Shown here one piece after another: positions 51,684 to 61,114 of a stretch of 64,000 bases of DNA. A program made the position numbers and the translations under genes. The stretch covers positions 1 through 64,000 of the forward strand of contig DATMTS010000031.1 of the NCBI GenBank assembly GCA_035564555.1. Reading direction: 5' to 3'. The DNA comes from DATMTS01 sp035564555 (lineage in GTDB: Bacteria > Actinomycetota > Actinomycetes > Actinomycetales > Microbacteriaceae). How positions within the stretch are numbered: the stretch's first letter is position 1; each line of letters starts with the position of its first letter. Below the pieces are notes generated by a model. That model was not told the DNA's origin. It saw only the letters and a list, made by a program, of their open reading frames with translations, and searched no databases.

Positions 51684-53102
51684 TTAGCCGACGGATCCTT
51701 CCATGCCCATCTCGATGAGCTTGTTGAGTTCGAGCGCGTACTCCATCGGCAGTTCACGGGCGATCGGTTCGATGAAACCGCGAACGATCATCGCCATCGC
51801 CTCGTCTTCCGGCATGCCGCGCGACATCAGGTAGAACAGCTGCTCCTCGCTTACGCGAGAGACCGTGGCCTCGTGCCCGAGTTGCACGTCGTCGACCCGG
51901 ATGTCGATCGCCGGGTAGGTGTCGCTTCGCGAGATCGTGTCGACCAGCAGCGCGTCGCACCGCACGGTGTTGGCGGCGTGGTGGGCGTTGGCATCGACCC
52001 GCACCTCGCCGCGGTAGCCGGCTCGGCCGCCGCCACGAGCGATCGACTTCGAGACGATCGACGACTGGGTGTACGGAGCCATGTGGATCATCTTGGCTCC
52101 GGCATCCTGATGCTGGCCGGGGCCAGCGAACGCCACGGAGAGCGTCTCGCCCTTGGCGTGCTCGCCCATCAGATAGATCGAGGGGTACTTCATCGTCACC
52201 TTGGACCCGATGTTGCCGTCGATCCACTCCATGGTGGCTCCCTCGGCGGCCGTTGCACGCTTGGTGACGAGGTTGTAGACGTTGTTCGACCAGTTCTGGA
52301 TCGTGGTGTAGCGAACACGCGCGTTCTTCTTCACGATGATCTCCACGACCGCGGAGTGCAGCGAGTCGCTCTTGTAGATCGGCGCAGTGCAGCCCTCGAT
52401 GTAGTGCACGTAGCTGCCCTCGTCGGCGATGATCAGCGTGCGCTCGAACTGGCCCATGTTCTCCGTGTTGATGCGGAAGTAGGCCTGCAGCGGAATGTCG
52501 ACGTGCACGCCCGGCGGCACGTAGACGAATGAGCCGCCGCTCCATACCGAGGTGTTCAGCGCAGCGAACTTGTTGTCTCCCGCCGGGATCACGCTGCCGA
52601 AGTACTCCTCGAAGAACTCCGGGTTCTCGCGCAGTGCGGTGTCGGTGTCCTTGAAGATGACGCCCTGCTTCTCGAGGTCCTCGCGAATCTGGTGGTAGAC
52701 CACTTCGGACTCGTATTGCGCGGCGACGCCGCCCACAAGTCGCTGACGCTCCGCCTCCGGGATGCCGAGCCTCTCGTAGGTGTTCTTGATGTCGTCCGGA
52801 AGGTCGTCCCACGTCTGGGCCTGCTTCTCGGTCGAGCGCACGAAGTATTTGATGTTGTCGAAGTCGATCTCCGAGAGATCGGCTCCCCACGACGGCATCG
52901 GCTTGCGCTGGAACAGCTGCAGGCCCTTCAAGCGGCGTTGCAGCATCCAGTCCGGCTCGTTCTTCAGCCGGGAGATGTCGGTCACCACCTCGGTCGACAG
53001 ACCGCGGCGTGCGGAGGATCCCGCAACGTCGCTGTCGGCCCAGCCGAACTCGTATTGGCCCAGTCCGGCCAATTCGGGGCGGTCGATCAGAACATCTGAC
53101 AT
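51684..53102 (-). CDS. sufB: Fe-S cluster assembly protein SufB
   Basis: 472 residues from ATG 53102 (MSDVLIDRPELAGLGQYEFGW), which has GAGGT about 6 bases upstream; longer in-frame starts exist but lie in the leader. Contains VRSTEKQAQTWDDLPDDIKNTYERLGIPEAERQRLVGGVAAQYESEVVY near 75-125, VYVPPGVHVDIPLQAYFRINTENMGQFERTL, HYIEGCTAPIYKSDSLHSAVVEI and HMAPYTQSSIVSKS; no intein is present, unlike some mycobacteria. First gene of sufB-sufD-Rieske-sufC-sufT. Confidence 0.97.
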   Translation of the reverse strand: MSDVLIDRPELAGLGQYEFGWADSDVAGSSARRGLSTEVVTDISRLKNEPDWMLQRRLKGLQLFQRKPMPSWGADLSEIDFDNIKYFVRSTEKQAQTWDDLPDDIKNTYERLGIPEAERQRLVGGVAAQYESEVVYHQIREDLEKQGVIFKDTDTALRENPEFFEEYFGSVIPAGDNKFAALNTSVWSGGSFVYVPPGVHVDIPLQAYFRINTENMGQFERTLIIADEGSYVHYIEGCTAPIYKSDSLHSAVVEIIVKKNARVRYTTIQNWSNNVYNLVTKRATAAEGATMEWIDGNIGSKVTMKYPSIYLMGEHAKGETLSVAFAGPGQHQDAGAKMIHMAPYTQSSIVSKSIARGGGRAGYRGEVRVDANAHHAANTVRCDALLVDTISRSDTYPAIDIRVDDVQLGHEATVSRVSEEQLFYLMSRGMPEDEAMAMIVRGFIEPIARELPMEYALELNKLIEMGMEGSVG

Positions 53103-53437
53103 ATCTACCTCGTTTCCTTCCACCTTTAACCGGATATCAGTCCGGCTCATTCCCCGAGCCCCGGCCGATCGATCGGATGCCATGCGGCAGCCGAGCCGAT
53201 TCCAGCTGAGGGGTGCAGATTGTGCGGGTGGCTGGTGTGCGTATCTAAAATGAACAAGGACGTGGGCCACAGTGCCCGGGCCGCAGATCGAAAATGAAAT
53301 GCCGGCACGCGCTATCGAGCGCGCATCTTGAACGTCTCGATTCTACAGGTCGAGGCTGGAAATAACAGGGCAACCGCGCCCCGGCCGATCGCGCGGGTCG
53401 TTGCGGCGTCATTCCTGCGGCGAAGAATGGACTACCG
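53103..53437. promoter_or_regulatory. Divergent control region between sufB and ctaA
   Basis: A 335-base gene-free stretch. For sufB (minus strand) TAGAAT (53340-53345) and TTTAGATA are AT-rich -10 candidates. A short hairpin CCGGA-TATCAG-TCCGG (53130-53145) sits in the sufB leader. The two promoters appear far apart, about 90 bases from ctaA. No SufR gene or obvious operator is present in this gap. Confidence 0.4.
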
Positions 53438-54445
53438 GTGAAGCAGCAGACCGCATCCCAGCGGGCGAAGACGGCGGTCGAGCGCCCGGGATCGCTGAGG
53501 CGGTTCTGGCGCTGGCTGCCGGTGCAGGTGGACGCCCGGGTGCGCTTCCTTGGTTGGCTGTCGCTGGTCTGGCAGATCATCCTGATCGGCACCGGAGGCG
53601 CCGTGCGACTGACCGGGTCGGGCCTCGGCTGTCCCACGTGGCCGAAGTGCACCGCAGCGTCGATCGTCAACACGCCCGAGATGGGCATCCATGGTGTCAT
53701 CGAGTTCGGCAACCGCATGCTCACCTTCGCACTCACGATCGTGGTCATCGCGATGTTCCTCGCGGTGATCAGGCTGCGCAAGAGCCGCCCCGACCTGTTC
53801 TGGCTGAGCTTCTGGATCGGCATGAGCATCCCCGCGCAAGCGGTGCTCGGCGGCATCACCGTGCTCGCCAAGCTCAACCCGTATGTCGTCGGGGCGCACT
53901 TCGTCGTCTCGATCGCGCTCGTCGTACTCACGGCGGCCCTCGTGGTGCGCATCCATGCACGGCCCGGGGCGCGCCGACCGGCGGTGCCGCCGTGGTTCGC
54001 GGTGACCGCATGGCTGCTCGCGGCCTTCGTTGCGATCACCGTGCTGCTGGGCATCCTCACGACGGGTTCCGGCCCGCACCCCGGCAACACGGGGACCAGT
54101 CGCAACGGGCTCGACACCGAGCTGATGGAGCATCTGCACTCCCTGCCGGCGTACGTGACGGCCGGTCTCACCCTGCTCCTGGTGGGCGCCGCCCTCGGGA
54201 TGTCGGTCGGCGCGGTTCGCCGGTACCTGTTCCTGCTCGCCGGAGTCGTCGTCGTGCAAATCGGAGTCGGTCTGCTGCAGGTGAACATCGGGCTGCCGGA
54301 ATGGCTGGTCGGCATACACATGGTGCTGGCCAGCCTGCTGGTCGCCGCGACCGTGGCCGTCGTGATGAATCTCACGGCGCCGGCAGACGACGCCGAAGGC
54401 GAACCGGCTGTCGCTCAGCCGATCTCGGCGGGCCAGCCCGGCTGA
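53438..54445 (+). CDS. ctaA: Heme A synthase (CtaA/COX15)
   Basis: 335 residues, eight membrane segments in two four-helix bundles. Oxidises heme O to heme A for the aa3 oxidase. Conserved TGSGLGCPTWPKC near 60 (cysteine pair), GIHGVIEFGNRMLT and AHFVVSIALVV in the first half, LMEHLHSLPAYVTAGL and GIHMVLASL in the second; the paired heme-ligand histidines are visible. GTG 53438. Divergent from sufB, an arrangement shared with Mycobacterium loci where ctaA, ctaB, tkt, tal, zwf and opcA lie together. Confidence 0.94.
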   Translation: MKQQTASQRAKTAVERPGSLRRFWRWLPVQVDARVRFLGWLSLVWQIILIGTGGAVRLTGSGLGCPTWPKCTAASIVNTPEMGIHGVIEFGNRMLTFALTIVVIAMFLAVIRLRKSRPDLFWLSFWIGMSIPAQAVLGGITVLAKLNPYVVGAHFVVSIALVVLTAALVVRIHARPGARRPAVPPWFAVTAWLLAAFVAITVLLGILTTGSGPHPGNTGTSRNGLDTELMEHLHSLPAYVTAGLTLLLVGAALGMSVGAVRRYLFLLAGVVVVQIGVGLLQVNIGLPEWLVGIHMVLASLLVAATVAVVMNLTAPADDAEGEPAVAQPISAGQPG

Positions 54446-54981
54446 GGCGAACGGCTGTCGGCGGCCAGGATCGCAGCATGCCAGGCATCGCGGCGCCGGC
54501 CGCGGAAGGTGACCGCGCCGCGCGCGACGCCTTCGAACCGGAACCCGACGTTGCGTGCCACTCGTGCCGACGTGACGTTGCCGACGAGCGTGGACCATTG
54601 CACGCGCGCGATGCCGATCGAGGTGAACGCGTGATCGAGCACCAGCCCGATCGAGCGGGTCATCAGGCCCTGCCCTCGGGCGGCCGGCGCCAGCCAGTAG
54701 CCGATGTCGACGACGGATTGCGGTGCGGCGGACAACTCGACCACGCCCTCCAGGGCCTCGTGCGCGCCCCGGCGGATCGCCCACACCATGCGTCTGCCGG
54801 TCGCCGCGCCCTCGAGGGCGTAGGTGTTCACGAAGTACTCCGCGGCTCGGTGGTCGTACGGGTCGGGCAATGCGACCCAGCGCTGGATCTCGCTGTCGCG
54901 GCAGATGGTTTCGACCGCGTCGATATCGCCCTCGCGCAGGTCGTTCAACACGAGAGCCGCACCGATCAACGTGGCCGCCAT
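54415..54981 (-). CDS. GNAT-family N-acetyltransferase (RimJ/RimL type)
   Basis: 188 residues. RLLNDLREGDIDAV-type start (VLNDLREGDIDAVETI), acceptor pocket region, acetyl-CoA motif GYWLAPAARGQGLMTRSIGLVLDHAF near 93-118 (RGQGLM) and ARVQWSTLVGNVTSARVARNVGFRFEG. Probably acetylates a protein N-terminus or small amine. ATG 54981 follows TACGCT (54988-54993) by 6 bases. Its last 31 bases overlap the convergent ctaA end. Confidence 0.9.
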   Translation of the reverse strand: MAATLIGAALVLNDLREGDIDAVETICRDSEIQRWVALPDPYDHRAAEYFVNTYALEGAATGRRMVWAIRRGAHEALEGVVELSAAPQSVVDIGYWLAPAARGQGLMTRSIGLVLDHAFTSIGIARVQWSTLVGNVTSARVARNVGFRFEGVARGAVTFRGRRRDAWHAAILAADSRSPQPGWPAEIG

Positions 54982-55024
54982 CAGGCAAGCGTAGGCGTGC
55001 TTACCTGAGTAACGCTCAGCAAAG

Positions 55025-55945
55025 TTAGAACGGGAGCAGCGGGTCGATCGCGATCGCCAGGAAGAGCAGCGTCAGATAGGTGATCGAACCGTGGAAGACC
55101 CGCATCGGCGACGGGTTCTCGTGCCGGATCGCGTGGTTGTACAGCCGGTGCGTCTCGTAGATGAACCAGCCGCCCGCCCCGATGGCCGCCGCGCTGTAGA
55201 CGGCGCCCATCTGTGCGACCGGGATGAGCAGCAAGGAGCAAGCGACCGTCGCCCAGGCGTACAGGATCACCTGCAGTCCCACCACGGCCCGGCCGCGCAC
55301 GACACCCAGCATCGGCACGCCCACCGACGCGTAGTCGTCCCGGTACTTCATCGAAAGCGGCCAGTAGTGCGGAGGGGTCCAGAGGAAGACGACGCCGAAG
55401 AGCACCAGGGGGGCCCAGGTCAGCGAATCGGTCACTGCAGCCCACCCGATGAGCACCGGGAAGCAGCCGGCGATTCCACCCCAGATGATGTTCTGCGAGG
55501 TGCGGCGTTTCAGCCAGAGCGTGTAGATGAACACGTAGAACAGGATGGCCGCGACCGAGAGTGCCGCAGCGAGGGCGTTGGTGGTCAGCAGCAGCCAGCC
55601 GGTGGAGACCACCGCAAGGATCCACGCGAAGACGTAGGCCTGCCGCGGTGTGACCTCACCGGTGACCAGCGGCCGGTTCTTGGTGCGCTTCATCACCTTG
55701 TCGATGTCGCGGTCGATGTAGCAGTTGAAGGCCGCGGCGCTGCCGGCGCTCAGCGCGCCTCCGATCACCGTCGCGACGATGAGCCAGAGGCTCGGTACGC
55801 CGCCGGCGGCGAGGAACATCACGGGAATCGTCGTGACCAGCAACAGCTCCATCACGCGCGGCTTGGTGAGCGCTATGTACGCCTTGGCCTTGCGGGTGAA
55901 TCCGATGCGTCCGGCATGCACCCGGCTGTCTACCGCAAAGCCCAT
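55025..55945 (-). CDS. ctaB: Protoheme IX farnesyltransferase (heme O synthase)
   Basis: 306 residues, about eight membrane helices. Polyprenyltransferase motifs NCYIDRDIDKVMKRTKNRPL near 74-94 and the second Asp-rich loop YRDDYASVGVPMLG near 205. Attaches a farnesyl chain to heme B. ATG 55945 has GAGGAGC 3-4 bases upstream. Downstream of ctaA functionally, and 43 bases upstream of the GNAT gene on the same strand. Confidence 0.95.
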   Translation of the reverse strand: MGFAVDSRVHAGRIGFTRKAKAYIALTKPRVMELLLVTTIPVMFLAAGGVPSLWLIVATVIGGALSAGSAAAFNCYIDRDIDKVMKRTKNRPLVTGEVTPRQAYVFAWILAVVSTGWLLLTTNALAAALSVAAILFYVFIYTLWLKRRTSQNIIWGGIAGCFPVLIGWAAVTDSLTWAPLVLFGVVFLWTPPHYWPLSMKYRDDYASVGVPMLGVVRGRAVVGLQVILYAWATVACSLLLIPVAQMGAVYSAAAIGAGGWFIYETHRLYNHAIRHENPSPMRVFHGSITYLTLLFLAIAIDPLLPF

Positions 55946-56098
55946 TGCTCCTCGAACCGCTCGAAACCTTCGATGGACGAGTCTAGTTCATGCTGCCGAG
56001 ACGCCTGGCCGCACGGGGCTCGCAGGGGCCGGTCCATCCGGCTGGCCGCGGGGCGCAACGACGTGACATGGAACACCCGAGGGCCTCTCGGTGTTCTC

Positions 56099-56136
56099 TA
56101 TACTTGGGTGTGCTCGCCTACCGCCGCATCGGCGGT
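56099..56136 (+). promoter_or_regulatory. tkt promoter -10 and leader hairpin
   Basis: TATACT at 56099-56104, transcript start expected near 56111, leader of about 108 bases. Hairpin ACCGCCG-CAT-CGGCGGT (56120-56136), 7 bp, lies at the start of that leader. The 273-base gap 55946-56218 holds no gene. Confidence 0.5.
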
Positions 56137-56218
56137 GCCGATGACGTCCACGGCGCGCACTACTGAAAAAAGGTGCGGGTGTCCGAACCCGTCTAACCTC
56201 ATCTGGAAGGGTCGGTAA

Positions 56219-58312
56219 GTGGCAGATCTGCAATGGGAATCCATTGACAACAAGGCGGTCGACACGGCGCGAGTGCTCGCAGCGGATGCCGTGGAGAAGG
56301 TGGGTAACGGGCATCCCGGAACCGCAATGAGCCTGGCACCGGCGGCCTATCTGCTGTTTCAGCGGGTCATGCGTCGCGACCCCCGCGATCAGCACTGGCT
56401 GGGCCGCGACCGCTTCGTGCTTTCGGCGGGTCACAGCTCGCTCACCCAGTACGTGCAGTTGTACCTGGGCGGCTACGGTCTCGAGCTCGACGACCTGAAG
56501 GCCTTGCGTACCTGGGGTTCGCTGACCCCGGGGCACCCGGAGTACCGGCACACCGACGGCGTGGAGATCACCACCGGCCCGCTGGGCCAGGGCCTTTCCT
56601 CAGCCGTCGGTTTTGCGTATGCCGCCCGTTTCGAGCGCGGCCTCTTCGACCCGGATGCCGCACCCGGTACCAGCCCGTTCGATCATTTCGTCTATGTCAT
56701 CGCCAGCGACGGCGACCTCGAGGAGGGCATCACCAGCGAGGCATCCTCGCTCGCCGGCCACCAGGAACTGGGCAACCTCGTCGTGATCTACGACAGCAAC
56801 CAGATCTCCATCGAAGACGACACCGATGTTGCGTTCACCGAGGACGTCGCGGGACGCTACGAGGCGTACCACTGGCACGTGCAGACGGTCGACTGGAAGA
56901 AGACCGGTCAATACGTCGAAGACGTGCAGGAGTTGTTCGACGCTATCGAGACGGCTCGCGCCGTCACCGACAAGCCGTCGCTGATCATCTTGAAGACGAT
57001 CATCGGGTGGCCGAGCCCGAAGAAGCAGAACACCGGCAAGATCCACGGTTCAGCGCTCGGCGCCGACGAGTTGAAGGCCGTCAAAGAGGTGCTCGGCTTC
57101 GACCCCGAGCAGAACTTCGTCGTCGCCGACGAGGTGCTCGAGCACACCCGCAAGGCGGTCGAGCGCGGAGCCCAGGACCACGCGGAGTGGCAAGGCGCCT
57201 TCGACGATTGGGCCGCGGCCAACCCGCAGCGCAAGGCGCTGCTCGACCGGTTGCTGGCCGGTGAACTTCCGGACGGCGTCGAGAACGTGCTGCCGGTGTT
57301 CGAGCCGGGCAAGGATGTTTCCACCCGCGCCGCCAGCGGCAAGGTGATCAGCGCCCTGGCGTCGGTGCTGCCTGAGCTCTGGGGCGGTTCGGCCGACCTC
57401 GCCGAGTCGAACAACACGACCATCGAGGGGGCGGCATCCTTCATCCCCGCCGAGCGATCGACGCACGAGTGGTCTGGCAACCCGTACGGCCGCGTGCTGC
57501 ACTTCGGCATCCGCGAGCACGCCATGGCCGCCATCCTGAACGGGATCGTGCTGCACGGCCCGACCCGCGCGTTCGGGGGCACCTTCCTGATCTTCAGCGA
57601 CTACATGCGCCCGGCGGTGCGGCTTGCCTCGCTGATGAACATCCCGTCGATCTACGTCTGGACGCACGACTCGGTCGCGCTCGGTGAAGACGGCCCCACC
57701 CACCAGCCGATCGAACAGCTCACCGCGCTGCGGGCCATCCCGCACCTGAACGTGGTGCGACCGGGAGACGCGAACGAGACGGCGCACGCCTGGCTCGAGA
57801 TCCTGCGCCGCCACGGCGGACCGGCCGGCATCGCCCTGACCCGCCAGAACATCCCGGTGTTCGAGCGCGGAGACGGCGACGCGACGGGCGACACGTTCGC
57901 TTCGGCCAAGAACGTCGCCAAGGGGGCCTACGTGCTCGCCGAGGCACCGAACGGAACGCCCGACGTCATCCTGATCGCCACCGGCTCGGAGGTGCAGATC
58001 GCCGTCGACGCACGCGAGGTGCTGCGCGGAGAGGGCGTCAACGCCCGTGTGGTCTCCGTGCCGAGCCAGGAATGGTTCGCCGAGCAGAGCCAGGAGTACC
58101 GGGAAAGCGTTCTGCCGTCGAACATCAAGGCCAGGGTCTCGGTCGAGGCGGGTCTCGCGCTGACCTGGGCTCCGTTCGTAGGCGACCATGGGCGCAGCGT
58201 CTCGATCGAGCACTTCGGGGCATCGGCGGACTACAAGACGTTGTTCCGGGAATTCGGCATGACGACGGAAGCCGTCGTCGCCGCAGCCAAGGATTCGATC
58301 GCGTCGCTCTGA
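56219..58312 (+). CDS. tkt: Transketolase
   Basis: 697 residues. ThDP enzyme moving two-carbon units in the pentose cycle. GHPGTAMSLAPAAYLLF near 33, ThDP/Mg motif ASDGDLEEGITSEASSLAGHQELGNLVVIYDSNQIS near 160-195, EHAMAAILNGIVLHG near 435 and THDSVALGEDGPTHQPIEQL near 480; normal full length. GTG 56219 with GGAAGGG upstream. First gene of the tkt-tal-pgi-zwf-opcA-pgl run; tal follows after 34 bases. Confidence 0.98.
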   Translation: MADLQWESIDNKAVDTARVLAADAVEKVGNGHPGTAMSLAPAAYLLFQRVMRRDPRDQHWLGRDRFVLSAGHSSLTQYVQLYLGGYGLELDDLKALRTWGSLTPGHPEYRHTDGVEITTGPLGQGLSSAVGFAYAARFERGLFDPDAAPGTSPFDHFVYVIASDGDLEEGITSEASSLAGHQELGNLVVIYDSNQISIEDDTDVAFTEDVAGRYEAYHWHVQTVDWKKTGQYVEDVQELFDAIETARAVTDKPSLIILKTIIGWPSPKKQNTGKIHGSALGADELKAVKEVLGFDPEQNFVVADEVLEHTRKAVERGAQDHAEWQGAFDDWAAANPQRKALLDRLLAGELPDGVENVLPVFEPGKDVSTRAASGKVISALASVLPELWGGSADLAESNNTTIEGAASFIPAERSTHEWSGNPYGRVLHFGIREHAMAAILNGIVLHGPTRAFGGTFLIFSDYMRPAVRLASLMNIPSIYVWTHDSVALGEDGPTHQPIEQLTALRAIPHLNVVRPGDANETAHAWLEILRRHGGPAGIALTRQNIPVFERGDGDATGDTFASAKNVAKGAYVLAEAPNGTPDVILIATGSEVQIAVDAREVLRGEGVNARVVSVPSQEWFAEQSQEYRESVLPSNIKARVSVEAGLALTWAPFVGDHGRSVSIEHFGASADYKTLFREFGMTTEAVVAAAKDSIASL

Positions 58313-58346
58313 GCGACGCGGCATGTGAAAGAGAGATGAAGCAACA

Positions 58347-59471
58347 ATGACTGAATCAGCAACAGCACGCCTTTCGACCGAGGGCGTCAGCATCTGGCTC
58401 GACGATCTGTCTCGCGAACGGATCGTCTCCGGCAGCCTGAAGAAACTGATCGACGAGCGCAACGTCGTCGGCGTCACCACGAACCCGACGATCTTCGCCA
58501 CCGCGCTGTCGAAGGGCAACGCCTACGACGAGCAGGTGCGCGAACTGGCGGCCGCCGGAAAAGACGTCCACGAGGCGGTCTTCGAGATCACCACGTCGGA
58601 TGTCGCGACCGCTGCCGACATCTTCGCTCCCGCCTTCGAGGCGTCCGGACACGTCGACGGTCGCGTGTCCATCGAGGTCGAGCCCGGTCTCGCGCACGAC
58701 GCGGCCGGCACGATCGCCCAGGCCAAGCAGCTGTGGGCCAAGGTCGACAAGCCGAACGCCATGGTCAAGATCCCGGCCACGGTCGAGGGGCTCGAGGCGA
58801 TCACCGAGGCGACGGCCGTCGGCATCAGCGTGAACGTGACGCTGATCTTCAGCCTGGAGCGTCACCGCGAGGTCATCAACGCGTATCTGACCGGTCTGGA
58901 GAAGGCACGCGCCGCCGGCATCGACCTCTCCACCATCGAATCGGTCGCCTCGTTCTTCGTGTCCCGTGTTGACACCGAGATCGACAAGCGCCTGACCGCG
59001 ATCGGCACCGAGGAGGCGCTGGCATTGAAGAGCAAGGGCGGCATCGCCAACGCCCGCCTCGCGTACCAGGTGTACGAGCAGGCCTTCGACACGGAGCGCG
59101 CCAAGGCGCTGCTGGCCGCCGGCGCGAACAAGCAGCGGCCTCTGTGGGCCTCCACGGGGGTCAAGGACCCGAGCCTGCCCGACACGCTGTACGTCACCGA
59201 ACTCGTCGCCCCCGGCGTCGTCAACACGATGCCGGAGAAGACGCTCGAAGCGACCTTCGACCACGCGGAACTGCGTGGCGACACCGTCACGGGCGCCTAC
59301 GCCCAGGCGAACCAGGTGCTCGATTCCCTGGCCGCCGTCGGAGTCTCGTACGACGACGTGACGGCGCAGCTGGAGAAGGAGGGCGTCGACAAGTTCATCG
59401 TCTCCTGGAACGAGTTGCTCGACACGGTCTCTGCAGCGCTCCAGGGTGCGAAGCAGGGAGTCGCCCAGTGA
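58347..59471 (+). CDS. tal: Transaldolase
   Basis: 374 residues, actinobacterial type. Start VSIWLDDLSRERIVSG, NPTIFATALSKG near 50, Schiff-base lysine in NAMVKIPATVEGLEAI near 140, NVTLIFSLERH, FFVSRVDTEIDKRL near 208 and the C-terminal FIVSWNELLDTV. Exchanges three-carbon units with transketolase products. Stop overlaps the pgi GTG as GTGA. Confidence 0.97.
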   Translation: MTESATARLSTEGVSIWLDDLSRERIVSGSLKKLIDERNVVGVTTNPTIFATALSKGNAYDEQVRELAAAGKDVHEAVFEITTSDVATAADIFAPAFEASGHVDGRVSIEVEPGLAHDAAGTIAQAKQLWAKVDKPNAMVKIPATVEGLEAITEATAVGISVNVTLIFSLERHREVINAYLTGLEKARAAGIDLSTIESVASFFVSRVDTEIDKRLTAIGTEEALALKSKGGIANARLAYQVYEQAFDTERAKALLAAGANKQRPLWASTGVKDPSLPDTLYVTELVAPGVVNTMPEKTLEATFDHAELRGDTVTGAYAQANQVLDSLAAVGVSYDDVTAQLEKEGVDKFIVSWNELLDTVSAALQGAKQGVAQ

Positions 59472-61081
59472 GCTTCAAGATCCACGTCAGCGGCGCCCCC
59501 GCCGCTGCCGTGGAGGCCGTCGTGCCTGCGCTCGTCACAGACCTGGTCGCCTCGGGCATCACGGGCCAGGATCCCACGCTGTGGGGCCCGGATGCCGAGC
59601 ACGAGGCATCGGTCAGGCTCGGTTGGACCGAGGCCGTTTCGCTCTCGCGTCCGCTGGTGCCGCAGATCCTGGCGCTGCGCGACTCGTTGCGCGCGGCCGG
59701 CGTCAACCACATCGTGCTCGGCGGCATGGGCGGTTCGTCGCTCGCGCCCGAGGTGATCACGCGTACGGAGAACGCCGATCTGACGATCCTGGACACCACG
59801 GACCCTGGTCAGGTGCGCGCGGCGCTGGAGGACAGGCTCACCACGAGCGCGCTCGTGGTCTCGTCGAAGTCCGGCTCCACGCTGGAGACCGACAGCCACC
59901 GGCGCATCTATGAGCAGGCCTTTCGTGCCGCCGGAATCGACCCCCGTGAGCGCATCATCGTCGTGACCGATCCGGGCTCGCCGCTGGACGCGTCGGCTCG
60001 TGAGGCGGGCTACACGGTGTTCAACGCCGATCCCAATGTGGGCGGGCGCTATTCCGCGCTCACGGCGTTCGGGTTGGTGCCCTCGGGCCTGGCCGGAGTG
60101 AACATCGACGAACTCCTTCGCGAGGCCGAGACCGCCTCCCTCGAACTCGCCATCGACGACCCGTCGAACCCCGGCCTGCTGCTGGGAGCGGCGATCGCAG
60201 GTACCACCCCGTTGCGGAACAAACTGGGCATCATCTCCGACGGCACGCACATCGTCGGGTTCGCCGACTGGGCCGAGCAGCTGATCGCCGAATCGACGGG
60301 CAAGCAGGGAACCGGTCTGCTGCCGGTCGTGCTCGATCCGCTCTCCCCCGAGCTCGGCGAGAATCTGCCCGACCTGCAGATCGTGCGTCTGGTCGACAAC
60401 GCCGACGCCCGCCACCTGTTCCCCGCCGACCGGCACGAAGGCGAGATCCTCGTCTCGGGCAGCCTCGGTGCGCAGTTCATGGTGTGGGAGTTCGCCACAG
60501 CGGTGGCCGGGCGACTGCTCGGCATCAACCCGTTCGATCAGCCCGACGTGGAGTCGGCGAAGACGGCGGCGCGCGGGCTGCTCGACAATCGCCCGGCCGA
60601 GACGGAGCCGGCCTTCACCGCCGACGGCATCGAGGTGCGCGGCACCGAGGGCCTGCTCAGTGGTGTCTCGACGCTCGAGGGAGCGGTCTCGGCATTGCTG
60701 AACCGCCTCGGACATGACGGCTACGTCGCAGTGCAGGCCTATGTCGACCGTGTCGCGCTGCCGCAGCTCGCGGGAGTGCGCGACCTGCTCGCCGCCCTGT
60801 CGAAGCGGCCTGTCACCTTCGGCTGGGGTCCGCGCTTCCTGCATTCCACGGGCCAGTTCCACAAGGGCGGACCGGCGGTCGGCGTGTTCCTGCAGATCCT
60901 CAGCAAAGAACAGCGCGACCTGCAGATCCCGGACCGTCCGTTCACGTTCGGGCAGCTGATCCAGGCGCAGGCGAACGGCGACGCGACGGTGCTCGCGCAG
61001 CACGGTCGTCCCGTTCTGACGCTCACGCTGACCGACCCGGACGCTGACATCACGACCCTGTTCGACGCAATCGACCAGTAG
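59468..61081 (+). CDS. pgi: Glucose-6-phosphate isomerase
   Basis: 537 residues from GTG 59468 (the frame is open further upstream inside tal, which is rejected). SIS domains: HIVLGGMGGSSLAPEVI near 76, LVVSSKSGSTLETDSHRRIYEQAF near 137-160, GIISDGTHIVGFADWAEQLIAESTGKQGTGLLPVVL near 255-290 and HSTGQFHKGGPAVGVFLQI near 460. Matches the shorter-N-terminus actinobacterial Pgi found after tal. Connects glycolysis to the oxidative pentose branch encoded just downstream. Translation coupled to tal. Confidence 0.92.
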   Translation: MSFKIHVSGAPAAAVEAVVPALVTDLVASGITGQDPTLWGPDAEHEASVRLGWTEAVSLSRPLVPQILALRDSLRAAGVNHIVLGGMGGSSLAPEVITRTENADLTILDTTDPGQVRAALEDRLTTSALVVSSKSGSTLETDSHRRIYEQAFRAAGIDPRERIIVVTDPGSPLDASAREAGYTVFNADPNVGGRYSALTAFGLVPSGLAGVNIDELLREAETASLELAIDDPSNPGLLLGAAIAGTTPLRNKLGIISDGTHIVGFADWAEQLIAESTGKQGTGLLPVVLDPLSPELGENLPDLQIVRLVDNADARHLFPADRHEGEILVSGSLGAQFMVWEFATAVAGRLLGINPFDQPDVESAKTAARGLLDNRPAETEPAFTADGIEVRGTEGLLSGVSTLEGAVSALLNRLGHDGYVAVQAYVDRVALPQLAGVRDLLAALSKRPVTFGWGPRFLHSTGQFHKGGPAVGVFLQILSKEQRDLQIPDRPFTFGQLIQAQANGDATVLAQHGRPVLTLTLTDPDADITTLFDAIDQ

Positions 61082-61114
61082 CCGGCGCGCCCACCGCCCA
61101 CGACGAGGAGCCCC

